Source of the DNA: Aphelocoma coerulescens
Lineage: Eukaryota > Chordata > Aves > Passeriformes > Corvidae
Length of the DNA stretch: 64,000 nucleotides
Reading direction: 5' to 3'
NCBI RefSeq assembly: GCF_041296385.1
Contig: NC_091017.1
Span: 13,820,001-13,884,000 of the forward strand
The position numbers and the translations under genes were made by a program. Shown here in pieces: positions 51,101-64,000 of this stretch. How positions within the stretch are numbered: position 1 is the stretch's first letter; each line of letters opens with the position of its first letter. The notes beneath the pieces were generated by a model. The model was not told the origin of the DNA, made no database searches, and saw only the letters and a list, made by a program, of their open reading frames with translations.

Positions 51101-54100
51101 AAGTGTGAGTCATAAACCACAGGCAAGATCTGAAAACTGCTATTCTGTTCCAGCTAAATAATGCCAGTTCATTAAAAACTTTCACCTAACTCACTGATAC
51201 ATTTTTTAAAAAACACATTAACAGTTTGAGATCTGATCTGTTCTGATCCCAGCTGTTCTTTGAGCAGCACACACAGTATGTGGGTATATTTATACAAGGG
51301 GAATTTGTGCACATTTAGATTCCCCAATCACAAAAATAAATGTACCTAAATCTGATTTTAGCTGCTATCAAGAACAAAAAATGTAGCCTTGCTTTGGTTA
51401 GGTAGGGAGCTACTCAAAGCAACCTATCCAAAAATGCATAGGCTGGGATGCAGATTGTAGCAACCTGGAGATTGTATCCCAACAGTCCTACCAATAAACC
51501 ACCTTCTCTTCTCTTTAGTAGGTAGATTTCAAGAGAACTTCATAAAATGCAAGGAAAATTCTGTTTGAATCCCAAACATACTACTTCCATCTACTTCCTT
51601 CAGGGCAAATGACAAAGCTGGATAAAATTCTCACTTAAATTCGTTGAATGCATTTGTTGCCTTTTCTGTTAATAGATACAATATGGAGACTCAGAGGAAT
51701 AAAACTTTTCTATGAGAAATTAAGAGTGAATATAATTCTTTCATCTTACTTGTTTTGTTTTAGTATCTTTTTAGAAGATGCCTAAAGTTTTTGGAGCCTG
51801 TTCTTCAGAAGGAAGCAATTTTCTTTCCCAAGTACCAAGGAGCAGAACTGAAACTGAAATATTTTAAACAATATATTGAATACAAGCTTTTTTTCTTTGG
51901 TTGTTAACTTGCATTTTTATTTGAATGCTACTGCAGATTTGTTAAGAAGTTCATTGTATCTCACAAAGACAATATTAGCACAGACTTACTTTTTAAGCAA
52001 AAATAGCACTGCACTGACAGGGAGAATTAAGAGATGAAAACCCATACTGTTTTGCCCCTGGTATCAAGAAAAAAAAGACTTTTGGAAGATTTGAGATCAC
52101 TAAAAACTAAAAATTCAATAAGCCATGTATTTACCTTCTGCATCCCTAAATATTTGCTGGCAGCAAGGAGTAAATAATTTATAACACAGGTGCAAATATC
52201 TTCCTCTCTGTAATTACGCTACAAATTTTTTTTATTTCTTACTGTTACAAAGAGCTGAAGGATGTGGTTTTGCTCGGTGCACTCACAGTAATTCTCAGTT
52301 TGCCGAAGATGAAAGATGCAGCTCTCAGGATAAGCTCTGTGAACTACGCTCAGGACTCCCTGAGCAGAAGAGGAGTTCACTATGCTGTCAGCATCACTTA
52401 ACCATGAGCTAAGTCACTGACAGATGAAAAAAAAAAAAGGCAATTTACTTCCTGACCTGGACTGAACTATCAGATACATACTAATTTTTTTATAAAGTCA
52501 GTGTTTCCTGTGTTGCAGACTGTCTTCTCAAACATACAATCAGTAGTGAGGAAACATTCTCACCAGAGTTTTCACTACAATGCCTTGGGACCTTCTACAC
52601 AAGTCTGCCAATTCCTGAATTGGAGTCTCTGGGGTAGAGATATTTTAAGTATGAATGCTCCCAAGCATATGTTCAGCAAGCCACATATGCAAGTGCCAAG
52701 CAGAAGAGCAATGGGGTTTTCCACTTTTGGTGGTAATCGCAATCACAAGTAAGTGGAATGGATGCTATTTTTAAATGCTTATAATTAGGAAAAGAGGGTG
52801 TTTTATTAGGAAAAATCCAAAACATACAAAAAAATTGGGAACATCCAGGATTTTATGGGAAACATTCATCCATTCTTATTTTCTTCTGAAGAAGCAGCAA
52901 GCCACTAGCAATGCTGGACTATTTCCTTCCTTCCCCAGGATGGGACACAGAAAGTAGCAAGAGGGTATAAATCTCTCACTGGGATGGTGGAGAGCTATAT
53001 CTGTCTACAGAGAATTTTTCTACTCTATTTTGTGCACTGCTTATTTTGTACACTGGAAGGAAAACAGTTTAAGAAACATTTCCGTGTTTCATCATCTTGT
53101 GGTGCTCCCACTTAAGATAAACACTGCTCCAATTTTCCAGAAAAGCCCTGCTCCAATTTTCCAGAAAAGCCCTGCATTTTGAAATAATTTCAAAATATTA
53201 CACAACACTGACTGAGGTTGTGCTCATGGCAATGCCAGCGCCTCAAATTTTACCCTGTCTTTATAAGAATACAGTTCTCAACACAGGTCTGAGACACATT
53301 ATATCCTGGTATTTCTCATGTTTCTGGCCATGTTTTCTTTAACCACTAGGAAAACCAGTAACACTTATTCACATGCTTCAGGTGTTTGGATTGAATAAAT
53401 ATGAGCCAGAGGCCAGGTGTTCATACAGAAAAATCTACAGCGCAGCCAAAAAGCACATAGGTTGTTAATGAGACACATTTCATCCTCTGCAAATGCTCAT
53501 AATGTCAGGCCTTAAGGAATTCTGCTTCCTTTTAAATTTCTAATAAATGCTAATGCCCTTCAATTATCTTGTAACTCATCCCACATTAACCTCACTGGGA
53601 ATGATACTGCCTTTCCAGGTGGGTGAGAGGTGTCAGCACTCACAGTCCTCTCTAGCACTTGCTCACGGCCAGTGAACTATTAAAAAGTGCAGCCACTGTC
53701 CAAAAAAGTCTGAGCAGGCTGATGCTGTCCCTGTTTTTTAGTTAATCCTGAGTTTCTGTAGCTGTTGGACAGCACTTACAGGCTTCTGGGAACTAAACAA
53801 TTTATCTTTTTTTTAAAAGATCTCAACTATTCTTATCGCTTTACTCTCAATTAACCTTTATTATTAAACTTATTATCAGTTCGCATCGTCTTATCAGAGC
53901 CTAGTATACACATGGAAAGGATTCTGTTTGTCTCTTTTTCAATTCTGAGTGTGTTAAATATGCTATTAATGCATTGCTAGTGACAGCTTAAATAAAATCT
54001 ATAAAACACAAAAGCTGCAATTAAACAGCAAAAGCAATTTTAAAAAGTTATCTCTGCTGAGCTACAGGCATCTCTTGTTATCTCATTAATGTACACAGGG

Positions 54101-57100
54101 GACAGGGTTGGCTTGTGCACTGTTTATGTACCACGTGGTTCATAATATCCTTCCTACTCTCTTACAATGTAAGAGTTGATTAAAGCAAGCGCTCTGAATT
54201 CCCTGAACTACTTTCCTTTGGTTTTGCTCCTTGCATGAATTGTTAATGATGGCAGATATGAGATTCAAACAAAGCTAAAGGCATGTGAGTGCAGGCCAGC
54301 AGCTGCACTTGTCAGACAAGAATGCTCGTCAATGCAGACAGAGTATTTTGGTGCATGAAATAAAAAATGACATATTCCCAGGTATGGTACACAGTAATGA
54401 AACACATGCAGAACATTGTAGTAAATGTAAAATATTATAATCCACCCTAAGATGGAATTGCTCACAGATAATGGAAATTGCAGTGGAAAAATAGTGGGTT
54501 TACATTTGACCAATAATGGTCTCTTGAGTACAGAATAATCTTACAACTGAAGAAGTAACAGACAACCTGAGGGCAAGGAAAGAGTTATCTACTGAACACT
54601 TGCTTCCACAAAGGGCTTCCATACTTTATTTAGAAACTTTCCTCTCCCTCCCATTCAAATGATTAGATGCATATTTTTACTAAGCAACACTGATTATAAG
54701 TAAGTTCTTTCTCAAAAATAAACACATCAAATCACAATGGTAGAAAAATTAAAGCAGCATTTCTGAAATACTGAAAAAGTTTTGAAGAAAACAACTTCTA
54801 CACATCTATCTACTCAAAATGGCTAAATATTCACAGAATTCATAGTGTTGCCAAAATTATGTAAGCTAAAATAACTGCCCAGAAGAGTTACCCAGTAAAG
54901 TTTTTCTGTGAAAATAGATAATTAGGATAAGGGCACTATAACTACATTGCTTAATGGCTACTGCTCTCTATGTAAAGAAGGAAAGTACCCAAAGTGGACT
55001 TTTACCCTTATTTCAAAGCATGCAATAGTTATTTTATCATATGAATTGAGCAAAAAAGCAAAGGAAACAGCCAATATATTGCAGCAGCTGAAGTTTAAAC
55101 AGCAACTTAACAGTGCACTTTTAGCTTCTTACACATTTCTTCTTTTTAATAACTTCTGGCTTCCTTGACCTCATGATAATGAATAAATTAGTGTCTAGTG
55201 ACCACTGTATGTCTAAAAGCACAGCAGGTGATGATGCCAGCAAAATTTTCATCATGCTAAGTTTTGCCCTCCTACCTTTATTTCACCTTCAACTGCTTAC
55301 CATGATAACTACAGAATACACTTCCAAGATCTGATCCAATTCCTTTAAAAGTAAACATTCCCTAACCATGAGTGGCAAGTCTTTGGGTGCCAAATTTAAC
55401 AGCCCAGGCTTCCCCTACGTCTACAGAACAGCCTCAGGATGATTTGGGGCCCCTAAATTAGGCAACTAACCATCCCCTCCAGGAGGGTACTGGGAACTTG
55501 AGTCCTTAACTAGGCATTCATACAATAGGTATCTAAAGTTTTATGATAGAAACAGCTTGATTGTAAGTGTTGCACTGTATTCAATGGTCTTTGGAAATAA
55601 CTTCTCCAGTGGCAATTGTCCAATGTTTTTTCCCCCCATCTTCACAGAGCTTTATGATCTCCAGCCCCCATACTTGTACTGCCACTGCATTACCTAAAAA
55701 AATGAACCTCACAAGCCTCAGATTTTCTCTCCAGCACCATAAACGTAGTCAAACGATGAGTAACAACATAAACTTTTTAAGCTCACTTGATGACAGAGTA
55801 TTTCTGAAGGACAGTGTTGATTTTTCTCTATAATGTGAATAGAAGAAAAAAACAAGAGATTTACAAGCAAGCGGTTGTCTGGTTTGGGCTACATTATGAT
55901 GTGGTACAGAACATTAGGCTTTGCAACAAGATTAAATGTCTTTATTTCTTTTTCGGTATTCCATACCCAATGGAGTATGGAGAGTGAGCTTCAAGTTTTT
56001 ACTTTTGCCATACAAGATCAATTGACTTTTTCCTCTCCATTGTAATATGTATTTCATTTAATAAACCTTATAATTAAAAAAAACCCAACCCTAGTCTATT
56101 CAAGTATTACAATTCAGAGGGGGTTCATTTAATTCCAATAGATTTAACATCTGTGGTTTAAGTTGCAGAGAGCTTCAAAAGTAGCTATTGAAGTATTACA
56201 TTGCTTCATTTACAAAGGAAATTGGATGCCTAATGCATTTTGTAGTGCAACAATAATGAAGCTGTAGTATTTGCATAAAGCAGCCCGCAGTAATACCAGG
56301 TGTTGGTCCTGTCTGAAAAAAGGTCTTCAGCCTTTTGCTAGCCTAGTGTGGACTGATTATTCTGTCTGGTTACACATTAGCAGAAAGATCAGTGAAGTCC
56401 TCACTACAGAAAGCCATATTTGGGGAGAATTGATACCTCATCTGTGCCTGAAAAGCCGAATTCATGGGGAGAAGGTGCTTTTTAATTTAACTATTGGCGT
56501 GGACTGTTAGTGGAGAGCAGACTGGCCAGAAAGGACTAATCATAGCATCATAAAGATCTGCATTCCTTTCCCTACTTGGGATAGAGCTGGTGCAGCTGCT
56601 TGGAGCAGGGCATGGGACAGGACTCACCAGAGACCTCCGACAGCAAATTTCTAGTCAGTGTTTGCTGGTGTCATTCTTCTAACTTTGCTAGAGGTATTCC
56701 AGTTTTATTTCAGGTAAAGGTTATTTGTCCATGAGTGTAATAAGTGTATGGGGCACAAGCCAGTATTTTGGAAAAGACATAAATGTCCAAATTCAAAGCA
56801 CTTGAGGGAGATGGTGGCTGTTACCAGCACAGTACTTACTGGACTGCACAGCTGGGATTATGAAACATGTTCGAGTTTTGCTTTTTGGTCTGATCTTTCT
56901 CTGTGTCAGAGGATCAGTCTCTTTATCTTACCAAAATATTATTTGCTAGAATTATCTAATCCTGATAATCAAGATGATCATCTTTTCATCTTTTGGGTAT
57001 GTATTTATGTAGGTCTAATTCACACCTAAGAGCTGAACTCCAAATGGTGTTACTGTATTAACTGTAACAACAAGCAAAGCACAATATTTCAGGGTTCAAT

Positions 57101-58165
57101 CTGCTCAAGGGAGAAACTCTCAGAATAGAACCATGTCTGGAAAATATCTGTCCTGTGTCCAAGCATCCAGATAAGCATGCAGGAGGTATACTATGCTGTG
57201 AGTTCATTACTGCCTCATTGCAAGTTTTCTACATTGGAATTAAATTCAGAGTGAAATGAGTTTTGTTATCCCTATTGTGTTGCACGAAAGAAGATTCTTT
57301 GTGACAGCAGGAAGAATTATTGTCTTTGGGATAGAAAACATAAAATTTAAGATACATCTGTCACAAAATGATTTTTAAAAAGTCAACTAAGCCTACAAAT
57401 ACTGTTCTAGACTACGGTGCTCAGCACCTTCTTGCCAGTGAATACCCTTGGTGTGAAAGTGAGAAAATGTGTCTGATTTGAAAAATGTTACTGCACTCAA
57501 GTTTCCCTGAAAACCAAGAACAAGAGCTTGATCATATTATATGAAATGACCACATTTTCCTAGAGCTTCTATCCCACCAAAATCTTCATCTACAAACAAG
57601 GATCAACACATGAAGATAATAAACCTACAGGGCAACACAGGACATGAAAGTCTCAAGTGTTTCAACTTTTAATTAAATCTTTTAATTGCCAATCAAAGAA
57701 TGCAAAACAAAGCAGAAACCACAGTGATACAGAAAGTACTCTAAAACCAGTTTCCTGTCTTGGAAAAATATTTGCAAAGTTTGTAAGCTATTTTAAATAA
57801 TTCACTTCATTAAGTCACATAATTAATCAGCAATGTGACAAACAAAAATGTACCAATTCCTACATTCCTATATTTGCATATAATTTTGTGTGTGTGTGCA
57901 TATTATGTTCACTCTCACACCGACCAACATCCTAGGGAGACAAAGCTTTGATGTATGCAAGGTTGTCTTGTCAAGCATCACCAAAAGATGATTTCAATCC
58001 CCTTTAGCCAGAAAAATATTTTATTGATTTTTGATCTACTAGATTGAAATTATGCAAATTACATTCAGACAGACAATAACCACAGTCACAAAAGAGTATT
58101 CTAATACTTCTGTAGAGCAAAGACAGCATGAAGCATAAGGCTATATTCACACTAAGGGCTTCATG
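48169..58165. other. AT-rich non-coding sequence, no gene seen
   Basis: About 10 kb with only short, unrecognisable open frames (93 codons or fewer). It contains a perfect 24-bp tandem duplication at 53,124-53,171 and a short TG run near 57,888. No CR1 or LTR terminus was seen until 58,166. It could be intron of the gene whose last exon is proposed at 44.3 kb, or intergenic sequence. Confidence 0.5.
53124..53171. repeat. perfect 24-bp tandem duplication
   Basis: Two adjacent copies of a 24-bp unit that begins ctgctccaattttccagaaa start at 53,124 and 53,148 and are identical. Identity implies a recent duplication. Confidence 0.95.
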
Positions 58166-58323
58166 GAATTGTGGATGCCCCATCCCTGGGAGTGTTCAAC
58201 ACCAGGTTGGATGGGACTTGGAACAACCTGGTCTAGTGGAAGATGTCCCTGCCTATAGCAGGGGGTTGGAACGAGGTGATTGTTAAGGTCCTTTCCACCT
58301 CAAGCCATTCCATGATTCTATGA
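58166..58323 (+). mobile_element. CR1 LINE, 5'-truncated 3' tail
   Basis: The order 'gtggatgccccatccctggg', 'ccaggttggatgggacttgg', 'caacctggtctagtggaaga', 'gggggttggaacgaggtgat', 'aaggtcctttccacctcaag' and 'attccatgattctatgaaa' is the classic avian CR1 3' end, plus orientation. It is about 158 bp, shows several substitutions, and has no coding sequence. The 5' edge is where similarity to the consensus I remember fades. Confidence 0.93.
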
Positions 58324-61300
58324 AAGAATGTACTTTTCTCTCTGAGAAAGAGCAGAAGGACGTAAGTTGCTACAAGAGCACAACAGTATTTACAGAATGC
58401 AGCAAGGCAACTTAACAGGGGAAAAACAATCCTACAGAAGCAAAAGCAAAACCCGTCTACCTGGCAGTATGTCTCAGGCTACTTCCACTGCACAAGAGAG
58501 AAAATAAACAGCATCATAGTGGTCTGATATGTGCTAGCTCACTTTAAAAATAAATTCAAGAAGCATATTCACATGGCAAATGATCTGCATCTGAGTAACA
58601 GGAATGTCAAACTAAGTTTAACGTGATTGTCTACAAATTTGCTGATAATACTACTGTGGCAGCAAATTTTTACAGAGAAAGGTGACATAGGGAGCAACCT
58701 TCTCCCTGAGGCGACCACAGAGCAGGAAAGTAAGAGAGGACTTTATTCAGGATGATGTTGAGGGAGGACTATCCATCAACACTCAGGAGCTTACACAGTT
58801 CAGCAGTGTCCAGAAGGCAGAGAGCCTTGAACTGTGCAGCCAGCATTGCTGCATTTGCTATGTCAGCATGAACCCAAGTAGCAAAAGGGAACGTGAAAAG
58901 AGAATTAGTAATGTGCAGAATAGTGAATATCAGTAAGGTAATGAACATTTTTTACAAGGTTTGCTATTGCACAGTCAAGTACAGCAACAGGACTCTTATT
59001 TAAAGCAAAACAGCCTATGAGAAGAAGCTCTTGAAAAGAAAAAGTAGATTCTAATTTAATTTCCAACAAAGGAAGGACTGTGATGTCATAAGGAACTTGG
59101 CACCTCTATACTAGCTTTCTCCCACTTAAGAATTGAAAGAGATACAAGTGCATTTCTTTCTCTCACCCTTTGCTTGTGAATTATAAGCTTTTTAAGTCAA
59201 GAACATTTGACATTAAAAAGTGCAAATGGAATAAATATTCTAACCAGTTATAACCAATATTATCAAAGCAGACTCTTGTGGATTTTCAGAATCATTTCAT
59301 GGACATTTGAGAATGAGATATTGTTGTAGCTGCTTGCCTCTGCCTGATGCTACTTTGATCACTTCAAAACCAGCCAATAATGCCTCTGTCACAGGGCCAG
59401 TTTAGCCATTTTCATTTGCTTTCCTGAGGCTTTCAATATAACAGCCATTTAGCTGAAATAAACTTAGAACAGAGACCATGCCAGTCTTGGTTAAACTATC
59501 TGAGCTAAAACCCAAAACAAACAAAACCAAAAACATATGAAAAACATTGCACAACAAGCTGTTGTGGACCCTTCCATCTTCTGCTTATCACACCCCCACA
59601 AGACAGTTTGCTGGAAGTTGCAAACTTTTCTGTGCTGATTACTTTGTATTCTGTAGATGCCCCGCTGTCAGTAGTTTTGAATGAGTTATAAAGGGATTTA
59701 CATTAAAAAATCACTAGCTTTGGAGCATTGAGGAATGATTTTTGCAAAATGAATATAAAACCCAACATTATTTTGACAGGAATTACATATTTTCATCAGA
59801 CTTGTCAGTTCACCCAAGACACAAACTATTAACCAGATGATCCTACAACAGGGTCTTATAAAATACACAACTGTGTGATGAGATTACGCCTTAGTCTTTC
59901 CAATGCTTTAGTAATCTAAACAAGTTCCTCAAATCTGATAATGCTGACTGGGGTGGGGCTGAGGAGTAAATATTTTTTTTTTTTTTTAAAGCCAGGTGTA
60001 TCTCATTGATATACTGCTGATAATAATTAGCTGATGCCTTTTTAGCCTGTCTTTCTCTAGAAGCAAAGGGTACATGTTAGTTCTTGGTGTGAGGGGAAGG
60101 AACAGGAATCTGTGCATTCCCTCTTTGAGCACAGGGACTGAGTTCAGCTACATTGAAATGAGGGATAAGAAGCCTCAAACATTACAATGTCCTCTCGAGT
60201 GAAAGGAAATGTGCAGTCAAGGGGGACGCTTTAGCATGAAATTAAAGCTGATGATATGTCAGGAAACCTGTATGATGAATGAGAGGGGTAGAAAAGAAAG
60301 ATTTCTTATAAATGTACTACACGATAGTTTCATACAAGGATAAGTGAAGTTCCTGAGTACCACACATGGAGGCATCTTCTGCCTCACTAACAGGTAACCT
60401 AACTAGGAGGCTGGGTCATATACCAAAGATTTTTATCCCATGACAGAAGAGAGAGGGAAGTGATTCCCTTCTCACCCTCTGACCTCCTGGTCTAAGGGAT
60501 GTTAAACCTTGGCAAAGCCTTGCCTGGAATCACAAGACTCTGCAGAGGTAAAAACTTGCTCTGGCACCTTCCTGGGGCATTAGGAGCATCTCCAAGAGAG
60601 GAGAAAAGCCAGTTGCTTTTCCCACTGCTGGAGAACAATACACACGTGGCAACATCCAGGCTGGGGAGAGAAGACAAGCTGGCAGGGAAGTAAGCCCAGA
60701 GCAGGGCACAGGAGCAGCACTGCAGATGCACAGCCAAAGCAGTGCCCAGTGATTTTGGCATTTAGGGGTATGTTTAGAACCACAGTATGACTGCAGCACC
60801 ACTAAGTTCCAGGGCTGAAGAAACTACTTTAACTGTTCTAGCAATAGGAGTCAACCATGGAGTTGGCTGTGCATTTTGGGAGGACTCCAACATTTCCTTT
60901 GCATTAACTTCCTTATAAACACATGCTTTCTAGTCATACAAATTATAGTAGAGACTTAAGCTATTAAGAATGCAAGTTCCCAAAATTATCTCCCAAATTT
61001 ATCTCTGGATGATCCAGAGTACAGGATAGCAATATAATGCTGCTAGCTCTATTACTGGGTGCAATTCCAGCTGACTGCAGATAACATCATGAAAGTAGGA
61101 AATACATAATAGGTACATAATAATCCAAATGGAAACTCCTCTGGTGACTCCACTGCAAACAACTACCAGGACTTGCAGGTGAACACTGAGAATGAACTTG
61201 TTGCTGCCAGCTATGCCAATGAAAGGTTGCCAGTGGCTGCTGTAATGATAAGGACACGCTTATGAAATGTCACTCACCAAGCTAGACCTGCCACAGAAAG

Positions 61301-64000
61301 CAACAATGAGAAACTACTACTAAAACTAACTCTCTCAGCTGAGCTGAGAAAGGCTACTGTCAAAAGAGTTCTTCAAAATACCACACACCAAGATGTTACT
61401 GAAAGAGAGTAAGAAACAGAGAAATGCTCACTGGAAAAAGCAAACATCAGCAGACTGAAGGGAGAAAACCCCCATACATCAAAGACAGTTTCTGAAATGA
61501 TGGTTATAAAATAATGGGGGGGAGGAGGAAGGGGCAGAATAATGCCTCTCCTTCTATTTTGGTATCCAATATGATTTTAGATTCTTTCCCTAAAGAACCT
61601 GAGATAGAAAATTTCAGATCCAGTGGCTGAGGTTGAATAGGACCATAACTATTTGAAAGCAGAACTGTATAACAGAACATGCCAGGTGGCCTTATGAATA
61701 CATAATAATAAATGGAAAAAGAGAATATGGAGATGGAATGCCAGATTCTCTCATGTCATGTATGTAACAAGCACCAGGCCAGTCCCCAGAGATGGTGGCT
61801 GGCCCTGAGCCTGCACAGCACCCCAAGGGATGGAATTGAAGAAAGAAAACTGAAACCGGGGTGATGGACAAGAAAAGATGATTAGCCAAGCAGGGAGCAT
61901 TCTGACAAAAAGAAACTAAGTTTATGAAGGGATTAAGGGAGTCTAAAATGAGAGCAAAGATAAACCTCAAAGTGTCTATTACCTGCTTCCTGCATAAGCC
62001 ACCCAGAGCTGTAGCCTGACACTGCATCATCTTTCTCCTGAAGAAATGCAGAATCTTCTATTACAAAACCACCTTTCTGGAAGAGCAGCTGGTTGTTTCT
62101 CCTTTCTGTGCCCCCTCCAACCTTTCGACAGTTTGCAGGTTGCTGGGACCACAGGAAGGAAGTTATGAGCTCTCCCTGCCCAAGTTATATTCTTCTGAAA
62201 AGAACATTGTTTTAGAGGTCAACAATTTCTTGAAGAGATTGCATGTTTGATAGCTTTAACCAGCTATTGTATGCTATTACTGCTCTCTTACTCCCATTTC
62301 CTGTGTCTTTCTTATCTAAATTTTAGACTCGGCAATGTTGCTCTTCCTGAGATTTAGCTGTACATGGCCAAACCCACAGTGATTCAGCTGTAGGACTTGA
62401 ATTTTTAACAGATAACAAGCATATTAAGAATGCAAGTTCTTTTCCCCAGGACTTTTCCCACATGCTTTTCCAGGAAATCTTAATAAAGTGAAATATAACA
62501 GGAAGAAACCTGGTATTCCTCAGTCTGGCGATAATAATACATTGGATCTTTGATTTCTGGTAAGACCTAGTCTTTCATGGAAGCTCTAAATAGGCAATAA
62601 AGCACCAAATGAATGAGACAATTAATGAAGTTTTCCATAAACAACTAGAAGAATCTCCAAAGTGAACACCAAACAATATTTTAGGATAATCTAACTGCTT
62701 GCATGCTAGATTTATCTAACCATGACAGGTGAAATCCAGGAGAACTATGGGCCTGCAATGTATGTATGGCAGAAGTGACAGAAACACTTTCCATTAGAAG
62801 AGGTTTTTAGGAAGCATTTTCCTTTTTAATTTTTTTTTTTTTTTGTAGTTAATCAAATGTAGTCTTTAAATTCCCTTCTGCTCTATTAAGCATCCAAACA
62901 CAGACTGTGGCACTAATTGGGAAACCAAATTTATTGGATAAGGTTTTTTCATTTGGCTGGTTTTAATAACTAAGTGACCATAGAGTACACATGGTAATTA
63001 ATTACACACATTTCTCACTGTCTATACTGAATAATTAAAACATTCACAGAGAGCAAAGACAAAGCTCAATTCTCTGTACTCTCATTTGGATCAAGACATG
63101 ACAAATCTAATTTGGGCTACTTAACAGATTGTTTACCTCATCAATATCTCAGTGAGAAATAAAAAGTACAAATCAGAGCAGAACAACTCAGAGCAGGGCA
63201 AGTTTTTGATTGGAATTTCATGAATCCAGTTCTTCTTTGGAGAACTCTGGCACACACAACCTGAAGTCAAAGGGCAAAGGGTCTCCTCAGCAAAAAGATC
63301 ACGGGGAATCAAGGGTCATTTCTTGTCACAAAGTTGAAACCTAAACATGGCCCAACATTTTCTTTTTCAACGGAAAAAAACTTTCTAAAAATATAAAATA
63401 AGATATTGTACACTGCAATTGATATAGTAATATGTTTTCCTATTATATAAAATTTACTTTCAGGTTCTGAGTCCTCTTGGACTTTCACCTTCCCTAAATA
63501 GTCACTGAAGGAGGAACAGGTGCATTTCAAGGACTCACTCACCCAACACTGGTGTCAAAATTTAGACACAATACGGATTTCTAATGGCTCTACCTTCCCA
63601 TCATGCACTGACAGGAAAACTAAGCATTATTTCAGAATTTTTGCTTACTGCCTGCTACATTGACATACACTGAGTCACTTCTCTAAATATTCCTTGCAAA
63701 GAGTGGCAGAGGTTTTCACTGTTTTCCCTGAAACATGCCTTCCTCCCAAGTGATTGGTCCAAGAATATTATTACAGGTTCCAGGGGAAAGGTGATTATAA
63801 TTAAGGTTACACAATGCTTTCCTTTAAGAATCTACTCTCAATTGTTAGTTCATTTTGAATGGGAAAATTCCAGCTTACAGTGTCATTTAGAGAAGAAAAA
63901 AAATACAGCTTTTTTTCCCCTTTTTTTTGAGATAATTGCTAGTACCTCCATGGTGAAGAACAGGATTTGATACTCTGCACCAAGATAATAAAGATGTGAG
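58324..64000. other. AT-rich non-coding sequence, no gene seen
   Basis: About 5.7 kb with no supportable gene. Poly(T) runs of 15 occur at 59,973-59,987 and 62,830-62,844. Somewhat GC-richer sequence around 60.5-60.8 kb holds overlapping frames on both strands (up to 90 codons) without recognisable features. The window ends in ordinary AT-rich DNA. Confidence 0.5.

Noticed and set aside
55900..56090. AATAAA followed by a short A-run near 56,060, resembling a retroposed mRNA 3' end
   Set aside because: Only eight A residues are present. There is no recognisable upstream coding body and no flanking duplication was found.
56855..56920. Possible 61-bp minus-strand exon between an AG and GTAAGT
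   Set aside because: Splice-like motifs of this quality occur by chance in 64 kb. The short peptide resembles nothing I know, and its link to the last exon cannot be shown.

Overview
This is vertebrate nuclear DNA, most likely from a bird and probably a songbird. It is AT-rich and nearly free of long open frames. Its interspersed repeats are avian in character: 5'-truncated CR1 LINE tails that end in the ATTCTATG-type 3' terminus, and solo LTRs of endogenous retroviruses. I see no bacterial genes, operons, CRISPR arrays or recognisable RNA genes. The longest open frames (172, 163 and 153 codons) look like chance frames. No complete gene lies in the window.

Layout: 1-9.4 kb is AT-rich non-coding sequence. 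A CR1 tail lies at 9.4-9.6 kb. A GC-rich LTR with CCAAT and TATA-like boxes fills about 12.4-13.7 kb and is followed within about 80 bp by a second CR1 tail (13.77-13.88 kb). A 349-bp solo LTR with a 6-bp target duplication lies at 19.52-19.87 kb, and a second member of the same family lies at 47.83-48.17 kb in the same orientation. A TCTA microsatellite (16 perfect copies) starts at 20,207. An 800-bp CpG-rich LTR lies at 22.82-23.62 kb. A 1,314-bp solo LTR with a perfect ACCAT target duplication lies at 29.38-30.69 kb. A third CR1 tail lies at 58.17-58.32 kb.

The only likely piece of a host gene is on the minus strand. A tandem splice acceptor near 44,466 opens a frame of 57 residues that ends at 44,291 in a hydrophobic segment and a very short tail, as in a GPI-anchored or C-terminally membrane-anchored protein. 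Repeat-free AT-rich sequence follows, and a good poly(A) signal with a U/GU-rich downstream element lies at 37,786. This suggests a last exon with a long (about 6.5 kb) 3' UTR. The gene would run leftwards, with its other exons and introns at higher coordinates, possibly outside the window. I could not assign its identity.

Nothing here supports a new defence, mobile or biosynthetic system. The points most worth checking are the unidentified last exon, the internal tandem repeats of the LTRs, and the LTR target-site duplications.
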